Shown here in pieces: positions 38,932 to 48,406 of a stretch of 64,000 nucleotides of DNA; position 1 is the first letter of the stretch, and each line of letters begins with the position of its first letter. The stretch is from Thiorhodococcus drewsii AZ1. Its GTDB lineage: Bacteria; Pseudomonadota; Gammaproteobacteria; Chromatiales; Chromatiaceae. Position numbers and translations under genes: made by a program. The notes under the pieces were generated by a model that searched no databases, was not told where the DNA came from, and saw only the letters and a list, made by a program, of their open reading frames with translations. Location of the stretch: assembly GCF_000224065.1 (NCBI RefSeq), contig NZ_AFWT01000017.1, positions 1 to 64,000 of the forward strand. The letters run 5' to 3'.

Positions 38932-41769
38932 ATGCTGGACAAGAATTACGACCCACAGACCCTGGAAAAGAACTGGTACCGCTTCTGGGAAGAGCAGGGC
39001 TATTTCGTCCCCTCGCACACCGATGGAGACACAGCCTATTGCATCATGATTCCGCCGCCCAACGTCACGGGCAGCCTGCACATGGGACATGCCTTCCAGG
39101 ACACCATCATGGATGCCCTCACCCGCTACCACCGGATGAAGGGCGAACGCACGCTGTGGCAGGCCGGTTCGGACCATGCCGGCATCGCGACCCAGATGGT
39201 CGTGGAGCGCCTGATCGACGCCGAGGGCAAGACGCGCCACGATTACGGTCGCGAGAAGTTCGTCGAGCGCATCTGGGACTGGAAAGCGGAATCCGGCGGC
39301 ACCATTACCCGCCAGCTGCGGCGCATGGGATCCTCGCTCGACTGGGAACACGAGCGCTTCACCATGGACGAGGGGCTCTCGGAGGCGGTGCGCGAGGTCT
39401 TCGTCCGACTCCATGAAGAAGGACTTATCTACCGTGGCAAACGGCTGGTGAACTGGGATCCCGTCCTGCACACCGCCGTCTCCGACCTGGAGGTGCTCTC
39501 CGAGGAAGAGAGCGGCCATATGTGGGATCTGCGCTACCCGGTGGTCCAGCCGGAAGGAGCGGAACCCTTCTACATGGTCGTCTCCACCACCCGCCCCGAA
39601 ACCATGCTCGGCGATTGCGCCGTGGCCGTGAACCCGGAGGACGAGCGCTACAAACACCTCATCGGCGAGTTCGTCGAGCTGCCGCTGAGCGGTCGGCGCA
39701 TCCCCATCATCGCCGACGAGCATGCCGATCCCGAATTCGGCACCGGCTGCGTCAAGATCACCCCGGCGCACGACTTCAATGACAACCAGGTCTGGCAGCG
39801 TCACCGCGACGAGACGGCCATCGCCGATCAGCCGAACGGCGGACTCATCAACATCTTCACGCCCGATGCTGCCATCCGCGCCAACGAGCCGGAAGAGGGC
39901 CAGCTCATCCCTGCCGCCTATATCGGACTGGACCGCTACGCCGCGCGCAAGCGTATCGTCGCCGACCTGGAGTCACAGGGACTGCTCGCCAACATCAAGG
40001 ATCACCGACTCCAGCAGCCGCGCGGCGACCGCTCCGGCGCCGTCATCGAGCCCTATCTGACCGACCAGTGGTACGTGCGCGTGCAGCCGCTAGCCGATCC
40101 GGCCATCAAGGCCGTCGAGAACGGCGATATCCGCTTCGTGCCGGACAACTGGAAGAACACCTATTTCGAATGGATGCGCAACATCCAGGACTGGTGCATC
40201 AGCCGTCAGATCTGGTGGGGACATCGTATCCCGGCCTGGTACGACAGCGAGGGCAACGTCTACGTCGGTCGCTCCGAGGATGAGGTCCGCGAAAAGCACG
40301 GCTTTGGTCCCGAGGTCGAGCTGGAACAGGATCCCGACGTGCTCGACACCTGGTTCAGCTCCGCGCTCTGGCCCTTCAGCACCCTCGGCTGGCCCGAGGA
40401 GACCGAGCGTCTCAAGACCTTCTACCCGACCTCGGTTCTGGTTACCGGATTCGACATCATCTTCTTCTGGGTCGCCCGCATGATCATGATGGGCCTCAAA
40501 TTCACGGGCGAGGTCCCCTTCCGCGAGGTCTACATCCACGGCCTGGTGCGCGACGCCCACGGCGACAAGATGTCCAAGTCCAAGGGCAATGTCCTCGACC
40601 CCATCGATCTGATCGACGGCATCGAGCTGGAACCGCTGGTCGAGAAACGCGTCCAGGGCATGATGCAGCCGCACCTCGCCGACAAGATCGCCCGGGCGAC
40701 GCGCAAGGACTTCCCCAACGGCATCCCAGGCTTCGGCACCGACGCAGTGCGCTTCACCTTCGCCGCGCTCGCCAGCAACGGCCGCGACATCAAGTTCGAT
40801 CTCGGCCGCACCGAGGGCTACCGCAACTTCTGCAACAAGCTGTGGAACGCCTCGCGCTACGTGCTCATGAACACCGAGGACCAGGATTGCGGCTTGGGGT
40901 CGGAGCCGATCGAACTGAGTGCAGCCGACCGCTGGATCCGCTCGCGTCTCGACGCCACCACAGCGACCGTGACCGAGTCCATCGACGCCTATCGCTTCGA
41001 CCTCGCAGCTCAGGCCATCTACGATTTCACCTGGAACGAGTTCTGCGACTGGTATCTGGAACTGTCCAAGCCGGTGCTCACCGGCGACAGCGCCAGCGAC
41101 GCGGCCAAGCGCGGCACCCGACAGACACTGGTGCGGACGCTGGAAACCCTGCTGCGGTTGGCGCACCCCATCATGCCCTTCATCACCGAGGAGATCTGGC
41201 AGAAGGTCAAACCGCTTGCCGGTGTCGATGGGGACACCATCATGCTCGCACCCTACCCGACGACCGACCCCGCCGCAGCGGACCCTCAGGCCGTCGCCGA
41301 GATCGACTGGGTCAAGCAGTGCATCCTCGGCATCCGCCGCATCAAGGGCGAGATGAACATCGCCCCTGGCAAGCCCCTGCCCGTCCTGGTCACCAACGCC
41401 TCCGATCAGGACCGGGTCTGGCTGGAGACCGCGCGACCCTATCTCGACTTCCTGGCCCGCACCGAGTCGATCAGCGTGCTGAGCGATGAATCCGAGGCCC
41501 CCGAGTCGGCCATCGCCCTGGTCGGCGGCATGAAGCTACTGATCCCCATGGCCGGTCTCATCGACAAGGATGCGGAACTCAAGCGTCTGGACAAGGAAAT
41601 CACGCGACTGACCGACGACATCGCCCGCACCGAGAAGAAGCTGCAGAACCCCAGCTTCGTCGATAAGGCGCCAGAAGCGGTCGTGCAGAAGGAACGCACC
41701 AAACTGGCCGACCATGCGGCGGCGATCGCCAATCTGCAGGCTCAGAGGGAGAAGATCGCGGCACTCTGA
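38932..41769 (+). CDS. valS: Valyl-tRNA synthetase
   Basis: Charges tRNA-Val. 945 aa from the ATG at 38932 ([21 protein letters not shown]). Class I signatures: the HIGH-type motif in [15 protein letters not shown] and KMSKS in [10 protein letters not shown]. The editing domain lies in between ([11 protein letters not shown]), the anticodon-binding helices follow, and the C-terminal coiled coil is [19 protein letters not shown]...VVQKERTKL. It is followed by a strong hairpin shared with the convergent efflux operon. Confidence 0.97.
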   Translation: MLDKNYDPQTLEKNWYRFWEEQGYFVPSHTDGDTAYCIMIPPPNVTGSLHMGHAFQDTIMDALTRYHRMKGERTLWQAGSDHAGIATQMVVERLIDAEGKTRHDYGREKFVERIWDWKAESGGTITRQLRRMGSSLDWEHERFTMDEGLSEAVREVFVRLHEEGLIYRGKRLVNWDPVLHTAVSDLEVLSEEESGHMWDLRYPVVQPEGAEPFYMVVSTTRPETMLGDCAVAVNPEDERYKHLIGEFVELPLSGRRIPIIADEHADPEFGTGCVKITPAHDFNDNQVWQRHRDETAIADQPNGGLINIFTPDAAIRANEPEEGQLIPAAYIGLDRYAARKRIVADLESQGLLANIKDHRLQQPRGDRSGAVIEPYLTDQWYVRVQPLADPAIKAVENGDIRFVPDNWKNTYFEWMRNIQDWCISRQIWWGHRIPAWYDSEGNVYVGRSEDEVREKHGFGPEVELEQDPDVLDTWFSSALWPFSTLGWPEETERLKTFYPTSVLVTGFDIIFFWVARMIMMGLKFTGEVPFREVYIHGLVRDAHGDKMSKSKGNVLDPIDLIDGIELEPLVEKRVQGMMQPHLADKIARATRKDFPNGIPGFGTDAVRFTFAALASNGRDIKFDLGRTEGYRNFCNKLWNASRYVLMNTEDQDCGLGSEPIELSAADRWIRSRLDATTATVTESIDAYRFDLAAQAIYDFTWNEFCDWYLELSKPVLTGDSASDAAKRGTRQTLVRTLETLLRLAHPIMPFITEEIWQKVKPLAGVDGDTIMLAPYPTTDPAAADPQAVAEIDWVKQCILGIRRIKGEMNIAPGKPLPVLVTNASDQDRVWLETARPYLDFLARTESISVLSDESEAPESAIALVGGMKLLIPMAGLIDKDAELKRLDKEITRLTDDIARTEKKLQNPSFVDKAPEAVVQKERTKLADHAAAIANLQAQREKIAAL

Positions 41770-41780
41770 GGAACATAGCC

Positions 41781-41808
41781 CCCTCCGCGAACGCCCGTTC
41801 GCGGAGGG
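41781..41808. terminator. 12-bp perfect hairpin between valS and efflux operon
   Basis: CCCTCCGCGAAC (41781-41792) pairs with GTTCGCGGAGGG (41797-41808) around GCCC. It lies 11 nt after valS and 4 nt beyond the stop of the convergent HlyD-family gene, so it probably ends both transcripts. There is no T-run. Confidence 0.7.
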
Positions 41809-41812
41809 AACG

Positions 41813-42700
41813 TCAGAGCCCGGAGGAAGCGGCGGATTTCGGCAGCACCTCAACCGTCGCCGTCCGTCCGACCACAAGGTCCGTGATCGGATCCGGGAGC
41901 TGATCCAGGCGGATACGCACCGGAACCCGCTGAGCCAGACGCACCCAGCTGAAGGTCGGATTGACGTTGGGAAGCAGATTGTCGCTGGAGGCGCGGTCCC
42001 GGTCCTCGATACCGGTGGCGATGCTCTGGACATGGCCCTTCAGGACGCGACGATCCCCCATCAGGCGAACCCGAGCCGGCTGACCGACCGAGATGCGGTT
42101 CAGCTTGGTCTCCTCGAAATAGCCCTCGACCCGATAGGAATTGGCGTCGATCAGCGCCATCACCGGCGTACCCGCAGTGACATAGTTGCCGACCCGAAGC
42201 CCCAGGTCGGACAGCGCGCCGTCAACCGGCGCCTTGACCAGTGTGCGCTCCAGATCCAATGCCGCCAGGTCGCGCGCGACCTGCGCCTTGGTCAGCGCGG
42301 CCTCGGCCTGAGTCTGCTGCGAATGGCTCTCCTCGCGATCCTCTCTGGACACCATTTCGCCGAGCGCTGTGGCACGTGACGCATCGCGTCTTGCCTGCTC
42401 CAGGGCCGCCTTTCGCGCCAGGATCTCGGCCGCCGCCTGACGCAGTGCGAGCACGTAGCGATCCGGGTCGATCTGGAAGAGCGGCTGGCCGGCATGGACC
42501 ACCTGATCGTTGGTGACCAAAACCTTGGTCACCATTCCCGAAACGTCGGGGGCGATTTTGACGATATCGGCACGCACCCGCCCGTCGGGCGTCCAGGGCT
42601 CGACCTGGTAGTGGATCCAGAGCCGATAGCCGGCGAACAGCGCCAGTCCTACGACCGACAGGGTCAGCAGAATTCGTCTTAATTTGAGCAAGGACTGCAT
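41813..42700 (-). CDS. HlyD-family efflux adaptor (AaeA/EmrA-like)
   Basis: Periplasmic adaptor of a FUSC-type efflux pump, 295 aa from the ATG at 42700. One N-terminal membrane helix (ILLTLSVVGLALFAGYRLW), a biotinyl-lipoyl half (RADIVKIAPDVSGMVTKVLV), a short coiled coil (AALEQARRDASRATALGEMV), the second half-motif (TLVKAPVDGALSDLGLRVGNYV) and a beta-barrel. Last gene of the operon marR-FUSC-DUF1656-hlyD. By analogy with E. coli AaeAB it would export hydroxylated aromatic acids or drugs; the substrate is not proven. Confidence 0.88.
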   Translation of the reverse strand: MQSLLKLRRILLTLSVVGLALFAGYRLWIHYQVEPWTPDGRVRADIVKIAPDVSGMVTKVLVTNDQVVHAGQPLFQIDPDRYVLALRQAAAEILARKAALEQARRDASRATALGEMVSREDREESHSQQTQAEAALTKAQVARDLAALDLERTLVKAPVDGALSDLGLRVGNYVTAGTPVMALIDANSYRVEGYFEETKLNRISVGQPARVRLMGDRRVLKGHVQSIATGIEDRDRASSDNLLPNVNPTFSWVRLAQRVPVRIRLDQLPDPITDLVVGRTATVEVLPKSAASSGL

Positions 42701-42726
42701 CGAGAACACAGAAAATCTCCGCCGTT

Positions 42727-42936
42727 TCACACGAACCACAAAGAGGAAAGCTTCACCACCAGCGCCCAGACGATCACGAAGAGCGCCACCTCGGCCAAGG
42801 CCTGGTGCCAAAAATAGCGATAGACCCCGAGCCGGATGAGGAGCCGATTGACCCCAAAGGTCAGGACCAACGCGACGCCGCTGGTCACCAGCTCGGAGCG
42901 GAGAAAGACACCGAAGAAATCGACCTCGCCGATCAT
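42727..42936 (-). CDS. DUF1656 small membrane protein (AaeX-like)
   Basis: 69 aa with two membrane helices (VALVLTFGVNRLLI and LAEVALFVIVWALVV) and the family start MIGEVDFFGVFL. Such proteins are always found between FUSC permease and HlyD adaptor genes, and E. coli AaeX is the model. It overlaps the FUSC gene by 4 nt. The role is unknown, probably pump assembly. The surrounding 228-codon frame is too long; only this part is the gene. Confidence 0.85.
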   Translation of the reverse strand: MIGEVDFFGVFLRSELVTSGVALVLTFGVNRLLIRLGVYRYFWHQALAEVALFVIVWALVVKLSSLWFV

Positions 42937-45005
42937 GCCGCGCCTCCTACGGCGAGCGGACCGCGATTGGGCGTATCGGAACGATTCAGCGCATCCGGAA
43001 AGAGGTTGCGTCTCAGACCGACCAGTGCGCCGATCCCGCGCACACCGAGCGCGCCGCCGGATGCGCCGCTCTGAGCCGACCGCTCCAACAACCGGTCGAA
43101 CTGAACCAACAGCCCACTGTCGTCGGGTGCCCGACCGTCGAGCGACAGACGCTGATAGCGCTCTCCGACGCCATCGAGCAGGCGATCCAGCGCCGCGCCA
43201 ACCGGCGCAGGAAGCCCGGAGCGCAGATCGCGCAAGGCCACCAGATCCAAGCCGACCCTTAAATCCTTGAGGACATCGACACCATTGAGATCGCTGTTTT
43301 TGAGACGCGCGAGCTTGGGGCTCAAGAGCCCAAGACGGTCCAGCGATCGGGAGGCGAAATCCACCGCCGTGTTTTCTTCGCGTCCATTGGCGAGACGGGA
43401 CAGATGACTCCATATCTGGCGCAGCAGACGCCGGGCACTGACCTCGGCGCTCATGGAGCGCAACGAGCGGGTCACGAAGACCGCGACGAAGACGCCGAAG
43501 AACTGCGACAGGCTGATATTGAGAAACCGCGCGAAATCGGCGGATGCATGGTCTTGAATCACGAGTGTGTTGACAACGTTGAGAATGGTCGAGAGCGCGG
43601 GAAAGGCCAGGCGCGGATCCGGGATCATGATCCCGATGCCAAAGAGCATCGGCGTGAGTGCCAAGGCCAGCATGGGGAAGCTGCCGATGGACGGCATCAC
43701 CACGAAGATATAGAGCCCGGCCACCACCATGGAGACCACCAGATAGACGCCGAAACTGCGAATCGCGGGCACCGGATCATCCATCGCGGCGAACAGTGAG
43801 CAGGTGATGGCGGCCGTCATCGCGGACCATTTGCCGTCGTCCCACCCGGAACCGATCCAGACCAGACAGACGATCATGATCGTGATCGTCGCGGCCAGAC
43901 CGGAGAGCAAGGCCAGCTCTGGATCCCGATGCAACGGACGATCGGCGGTACTCGCAACCTCTTCGCCGAGCAGCCGAGGCAGCGGTCCGTCCGGGGCATG
44001 CAGATGGGCCAGCAGGGCATGCCCCTCGCCCAACGCCGTCACCAGATCACGGAGACGCGAGATGAGCGCGACGCGCGTCGCCTGGTGCCAGTCCCCAACC
44101 TCCGTCTCCGCGGCCAACGCATCGAGACGCTCGATCAGCGAGCGGCTGGAGGCGAGCGACGCGCCCTCCTCGACCCAATCGGCCACCTCGCGAAGCATGA
44201 CGGCGATTTCCGGATCGAGATCCGGGGTGGCTCGGCGCATCGCTGCGATCCGGTCGGACAGGCTCGACAGGATAGGAATCAGGAGCAGCAGCCGATCGCG
44301 CAACAGACGCACCACCGCAGTGGTCTCGCGCAGATTGGACGTATCGAATGGCAGGTGGACCAGCATGAGCTGGATCTCGCTGGCCGCACCGGCCAGCCGA
44401 CCGCGATTGCGGTCGACATCCGAACCGTCGAGCCCCGATTCCAATCCTTGACGCAGCAGATCGAGTGCCCAGTCATCCGCCTCGCCGAGCCAGTTGCCGA
44501 TGCGCGAGCGCAGTGCCTCACCGACCGGGCGCGGGAAGAACAGGCTGTGGACCAGGGTCGCGCAGACGATGCCGAGCAGGATCTCCTGGACGCGATAGAT
44601 GGCGACGTCGAAGATCTGGGTTGGTTCCGTCACCGCCGGGAAGCCGATCAAGGCGATGGTGTATCCGGCCAGCATAAGGATGTAGGCGCGCGGAGAACGG
44701 TCCAGCACCGAGATCGCCAGACAGCCCCCCACCCACAGCGACATCACCAGCGAGAGCAGCACGGGCGCCTGTACGAATCGCGGAATGAGCAGAACGGCGC
44801 CGGCCGCCCCGAGCAGGGTGCCCAGAAATCGGTAGATGGCCTTCGAGCGCACCGCAGCAGCCAGCGGATGGCTGACGACATAAACCGTCATCATCGCCCA
44901 ATAGGGACGCGGCAAATCGATGCTCATGGCGAGATAGAGCGCAAGCATCCCCGCCAACAGAGTATTGATGGCGAACTGCAGGCTCGCCCGGTTGATCACT
45001 GGCAT
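42933..45005 (-). CDS. FUSC-family inner-membrane efflux protein (AaeB-like)
   Basis: 690 aa. Two halves each with about six membrane helices: N-terminal (NTLLAGMLALYLAMSIDLPRPYWAMMTVYVV ...), then a cytoplasmic domain (about 165-350), then a second set (LALLSGLAATITIMIVCLVWIGSGW ...) and a cytoplasmic tail. The motif RPYWAMMTVYVVS in the first set is typical of FUSC proteins. It is the transport component of the operon; marR lies 8 nt upstream and DUF1656 overlaps downstream. Confidence 0.9.
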   Translation of the reverse strand: MPVINRASLQFAINTLLAGMLALYLAMSIDLPRPYWAMMTVYVVSHPLAAAVRSKAIYRFLGTLLGAAGAVLLIPRFVQAPVLLSLVMSLWVGGCLAISVLDRSPRAYILMLAGYTIALIGFPAVTEPTQIFDVAIYRVQEILLGIVCATLVHSLFFPRPVGEALRSRIGNWLGEADDWALDLLRQGLESGLDGSDVDRNRGRLAGAASEIQLMLVHLPFDTSNLRETTAVVRLLRDRLLLLIPILSSLSDRIAAMRRATPDLDPEIAVMLREVADWVEEGASLASSRSLIERLDALAAETEVGDWHQATRVALISRLRDLVTALGEGHALLAHLHAPDGPLPRLLGEEVASTADRPLHRDPELALLSGLAATITIMIVCLVWIGSGWDDGKWSAMTAAITCSLFAAMDDPVPAIRSFGVYLVVSMVVAGLYIFVVMPSIGSFPMLALALTPMLFGIGIMIPDPRLAFPALSTILNVVNTLVIQDHASADFARFLNISLSQFFGVFVAVFVTRSLRSMSAEVSARRLLRQIWSHLSRLANGREENTAVDFASRSLDRLGLLSPKLARLKNSDLNGVDVLKDLRVGLDLVALRDLRSGLPAPVGAALDRLLDGVGERYQRLSLDGRAPDDSGLLVQFDRLLERSAQSGASGGALGVRGIGALVGLRRNLFPDALNRSDTPNRGPLAVGGAA

Positions 45006-45013
45006 GGCAAGTT

Positions 45014-45481
45014 TCAGCGATCGGCCTTGGAGGCATCCGCGCGCGCCGCCAACCCTTCTTCCAGCGCCCCGAGCACGCGCAGAGCCGCTTCCAGATCTGC
45101 GTCGCTGACCGAAGCCAACAGGCCACTGCGCACCTGACTCAATGCCGCCTCAATGCGCGCAGCCAGTGCGTTCCCGGCCGACGTCAAATGCAGCGTCTTG
45201 GCGCGCCGGTCGCAGGTGTCATCTCGACGCTCCACCAGCCCATGGGCGCAGAGCTGATCGAGCAAACGCACCAGAGACGGCCCCTCGATCCCGATCTCCT
45301 CGGCGAGCACGTTCTGGCGCACCCCGCCACCGCAGCGGGCGATATGCAGCACCGGAAGCGCCTGTGCGTCCGAGATGCCACAGCCGCCGAGCCCTCGATT
45401 GGCCTCTTTGCGGTAGACCCGCGATAGCCGCACGACCTGACTGGTGAACAATCGCTCCTGTTCTTGTCTGACTCCGCTCAC
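45014..45481 (-). CDS. MarR-family transcription regulator
   Basis: 155 aa winged-helix repressor. N-terminal dimerisation helix, then ISDAQALPVLHIAR, QNVLAEEIGIEGPSLVRLLDQL (recognition helix) and the wing VERRDDTCDRRAKTLHLT with the conserved DxRxxxxxLT pattern. It is the first gene of the efflux operon and its start lies 17 nt from a clear inverted-repeat operator, so it most likely represses its own operon and lets go when a phenolic ligand binds. Confidence 0.92.
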   Translation of the reverse strand: MSGVRQEQERLFTSQVVRLSRVYRKEANRGLGGCGISDAQALPVLHIARCGGGVRQNVLAEEIGIEGPSLVRLLDQLCAHGLVERRDDTCDRRAKTLHLTSAGNALAARIEAALSQVRSGLLASVSDADLEAALRVLGALEEGLAARADASKADR

Positions 45482-45497
45482 AGATAGTGTTTCGCTA

Positions 45498-45545
45498 AAA
45501 TAGATAGGTTACTAAATATTAGTTAGCGTCCTATCTATTTGTCAA
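45498..45545 (-). promoter_or_regulatory. Promoter and MarR operator of efflux operon
   Basis: On the minus strand TTGACA (45540-45545) and TAATAT (45516-45521) are spaced 18 nt. Perfect 11-bp inverted repeats AAATAGATAGG (45498-45508) and CCTATCTATTT (45530-45540) bracket the promoter, and a second small palindrome ACTAA-ATA-TTAGT (45511-45523) covers the -10 box. A repressor bound here would block RNA polymerase. Confidence 0.8.
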
Positions 45546-45798
45546 TCCGGTCCTGACCCCATATTCAATGGTCGAGCGTCAGCCTCAATGGCATCGAGCC
45601 CCATTCGGCGGCGGCCCTCGAAGACATCGGATATCCAGGATAAGGGCCCTCGCGAACACCATCTGACAGACGGTCGTCACGCGCGAGCGCTTACGCTATC
45701 GCGGCTCTGTGCTAGCATCCCTTTCCGATCCGGATCCATTCATTCCCGACGCCCGAGCGGTGTCGCCGTATTCTGTTTTTCTGTTTGAGGACATTAGG

Positions 45799-46833
45799 TT
45801 GAACCTGCGTCTATTCGCCACAGTCTGTTGCATGGCACTCACCACCGGACTCTTACAGGGATGTGCCGGCACCCCGACGACTGCGGATCAGCCGGCAGAT
45901 CCAACGCTGGAGGTCGGCAATCTCCCGCAGAAACTCATGTCCGGCGCGCAGCGTTCCGATCTGAAGTCGCTCGCGATGGGAGCCGCCCGCAGCAAGGGCT
46001 GGACCATCGTCGACTCCGACTCGGATCGACTCATCCTGCGACGCCCTGCGGAAAGCCGGGATCTGCCGCCGAGCACGACCGTCCCGCCGGGATCGAGCCT
46101 GGAGGTCACCTCCTATTTCATCGAGCAGCCCGGCGGAGTAAACGTCGCGACCAAGGCCGAGCTGGTCTCGCCGTACCCCGGAACGGCTCAACCGCTTCGA
46201 ACCGACTACACGGACTATTTCCGCGACACCCTGAATCAATCGCTCGATAGGCTCGCCGCCAACTGGATGCAAAACCGAAATCGCCTCGCCCGCGCCGTGC
46301 CGCCAGCCTCGGGCTGGAAGAGTGCCTGGGAAGAAAGCCATCCCGAAGAGAACGCGGAAGACGGTGCGCAGAACGCACCGCCCCCCTCTGCGCCGGCGGC
46401 CACAACGGCGTCCACGCAAGACAGCAACGCTGCACCTGCGGCACCGACGACGGCTGCGGCCCTACCGCCCCGGAGCTACGATGCGCCTCGGACGACGCCC
46501 GCACCCGAGCCTCGCCGCACACCATCGGGCGCAGCTCCCGTCGTGGACGCCACCGCCGTACTGGCCTCCGGCCGAACCCCCTCATCACCCGATTACAGCT
46601 ATGAACCACGTCAAAACGACATGATGACCCTGCCGCCGAGCGGCCGCTCGCCCTCCCGAGTGACCATGACCGCCAGCGCCGAGCAATTCGCCCGTCAGCA
46701 TGGCTGTGAGATCGACGGAGGCTCCCAGTTGATCGAGTCGCGCCAAGACGGCGAGGTCCACAAGGTCTCATGCGTCGGTCGCGACAGCGTCCTGGTCAAG
46801 TGTCAGAGCGGCGTCTGCAAGAGCCTGCTATGA
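45799..46833 (+). CDS. Lipoprotein with C-terminal four-Cys domain
   Basis: 344 aa if started at the TTG at 45799 (GAGGA 8 nt upstream), which puts a lipobox LLQGC directly after the hydrophobic segment; a longer ATG frame would bury it. The N-terminal domain (KSLAMGAARSKGWTIVDSD ... YTDYFRDTLNQSLDRLAANW) and the C-terminal domain are both shared with the next gene, separated by a Pro/Ala-rich linker. The C-terminal domain has C-x21-C-x9-C-x4-C ending VKCQSGVCKSLL. Function unknown; it is an outer- or inner-membrane lipoprotein, probably with two disulfides. Confidence 0.75.
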   Translation: MNLRLFATVCCMALTTGLLQGCAGTPTTADQPADPTLEVGNLPQKLMSGAQRSDLKSLAMGAARSKGWTIVDSDSDRLILRRPAESRDLPPSTTVPPGSSLEVTSYFIEQPGGVNVATKAELVSPYPGTAQPLRTDYTDYFRDTLNQSLDRLAANWMQNRNRLARAVPPASGWKSAWEESHPEENAEDGAQNAPPPSAPAATTASTQDSNAAPAAPTTAAALPPRSYDAPRTTPAPEPRRTPSGAAPVVDATAVLASGRTPSSPDYSYEPRQNDMMTLPPSGRSPSRVTMTASAEQFARQHGCEIDGGSQLIESRQDGEVHKVSCVGRDSVLVKCQSGVCKSLL

Positions 46834-47573
46834 GCGGCGCGGCGGAACGGTCACCCCGCCGTTTACGCCGTCCCCGGGTCGCCCGCCCGACCCGGATCCT
46901 CCTCCTCTGCGCCCTGCTCGGCCTGATGCTCGGCACCAACGCCGAACGCGCGCCGGCCCAATCCGCTCCGGACGTCCTGCTTTTCGGCGCCGATCTCGGC
47001 GAAGCACGCAGCTTCACCGTGGATAGCGCAGCCAGTCGAGGCTGGAGCGTCCGCGCGGTCGCGCCGACACAAGCCGTCTTCGAGCAGACACTGGTGGGCG
47101 ATGAGAATCAGGGCATCCTCACGATCGAGAAGCTGCTGCGCATCGTCGCCGCGTTCAGGGAAGAGTCGGCCGGAGTGCGGGTCGACCTGCGCGCCCTGGA
47201 GATCGACTGGCCCGAGACCGAGGAGGAGCGAATGACGGACGTCACCGACCGCTACCGCGACAACCTCGGGCACGCGCTCGCCTCGCTGCGCGCCAAATGG
47301 GATGCCCGCAGGGAGGACGGGGCCGGGGCAAGACCGGCCGAGCAGGGTGAAACGCCCGGCCGCTTCACCCCCGCAACACCGACCTCCGGTGCCTCCGGCA
47401 CCTGGTCCTACGCCGCCGAACGCTACGCCATCAGTCGTGGCTGCGAACTCACGGATCGCCCGACCCAACTCCTCGCATCCGGCCCGGACTGGGAGCGCCA
47501 CCGCGTCTTCTGCCTCGGCGGCTCCGAGGTCAGTGTGGACTGCCATTACGGCGACTGCACCAGTAGCCACTGA
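46830..47573 (+). CDS. Secreted paralogue of the preceding lipoprotein
   Basis: 247 aa, coupled to the upstream gene by ATGA overlap. A basic N-terminus and signal peptide (ILLLCALLGLMLGTNAERAPAQS) replace the lipobox. N-terminal domain: DSAASRGWSVRAVAP ... VTDRYRDNLGHALASLRAKW. A short linker follows, then the C-terminal domain with C-x22-C-x9-C-x4-C ending VDCHYGDCTSSH. The two proteins match in both domains, so they arose by duplication and probably form a pair in the envelope. No named family is recognised. Confidence 0.75.
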   Translation: MSGAAERSPRRLRRPRVARPTRILLLCALLGLMLGTNAERAPAQSAPDVLLFGADLGEARSFTVDSAASRGWSVRAVAPTQAVFEQTLVGDENQGILTIEKLLRIVAAFREESAGVRVDLRALEIDWPETEEERMTDVTDRYRDNLGHALASLRAKWDARREDGAGARPAEQGETPGRFTPATPTSGASGTWSYAAERYAISRGCELTDRPTQLLASGPDWERHRVFCLGGSEVSVDCHYGDCTSSH

Positions 47574-47749
47574 GGCGCCCATCCATTCCCGACTCGGTTT
47601 TTGGGCGCATGTGCCGTTCTGAAACAGGGCACTACGAGCATCGATCAATCCTGCCCACAGCCTGGACGCGACAGTTCCGGATACGTTTAGCCACCCATCC
47701 TTGAGCATTCTCATTGGCGGTTTCCGCGACGGGCCTGAGAATGCATCGC

Positions 47750-48322
47750 ATGAACACGTCAATCCGATGCCTATTCGCAACCCTCATCGCCACCAGCCTC
47801 TGGGGCTGTGGATCGGGCGACCAGGGCAACTTTGCTCCCCCCGACGAAACGCCCCAGGCCATGATGGATGTCGCCGAGCAAGGCGATCTCAATGCGCTGG
47901 ATCGACTGCTGGCGCGCCACCGCAAACCGGACGTCCGCGACAGCTGCAACTGGACGCCGCTGATGAAGGCGGCCCTCAACGGACATATGCCCGTGGTCGA
48001 GCGGCTGATCTCGGTCGGCGCCAAGATCGACGCCGAAGACAAGGGCGGCTACACCGCCATGATGCTGGCTGCGTCGAACAATCACGCCGAGATCGCCGAT
48101 CTGCTGCTCAAGCGCGGCGCCATGGTCGACCATCAGGAATCGACCAAGGGCTGGACGGCGCTCATCTGGGCGGCCAAACAGGGCCATGCGCGCACCGTCG
48201 CGGTCCTTTTGAACCATCATGCCGACCGCACGCTCAAGGACTTCGAGGGCAAAACGGCGGCCGACTGGGCCAGGGCGGAAGGCCATACCGAGGTACTGAA
48301 ACAGCTCGAATCGGCCGGCTGA
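47750..48322 (+). CDS. Ankyrin-repeat lipoprotein
   Basis: 190 aa from the ATG at 47750. Lipoprotein signal MNTSIRCLFATLIATSLWGC with lipobox LWGC. Four ankyrin repeats follow, clearest at CNWTPLMKAALNGHMPVVERLI, GGYTAMMLAASNNHAEIADLLL and GWTALIWAAKQGHARTVAVLL. Ankyrin lipoproteins of this size are periplasmic adaptors; in some bacteria they protect catalase or inhibit effectors. No partner is evident here. Confidence 0.85.
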   Translation: MNTSIRCLFATLIATSLWGCGSGDQGNFAPPDETPQAMMDVAEQGDLNALDRLLARHRKPDVRDSCNWTPLMKAALNGHMPVVERLISVGAKIDAEDKGGYTAMMLAASNNHAEIADLLLKRGAMVDHQESTKGWTALIWAAKQGHARTVAVLLNHHADRTLKDFEGKTAADWARAEGHTEVLKQLESAG

Positions 48323-48339
48323 GGCCGTGCCCGACGAGA

Positions 48340-48361
48340 CGCACCGACAGGGAGGTCGGTG
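48340..48361. terminator. 8-bp hairpin after ankyrin gene
   Basis: GCACCGAC (48340-48347) pairs with GTCGGTGC (48354-48361), loop AGGGAG. Sits 18 nt after the ankyrin stop, without a T-run; a weak terminator candidate. Confidence 0.4.
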
Positions 48362-48406
48362 CGAAACGCAGCTGCATCCGCGCGCGGCTCCGGCTATTCT
48401 TGGCCC

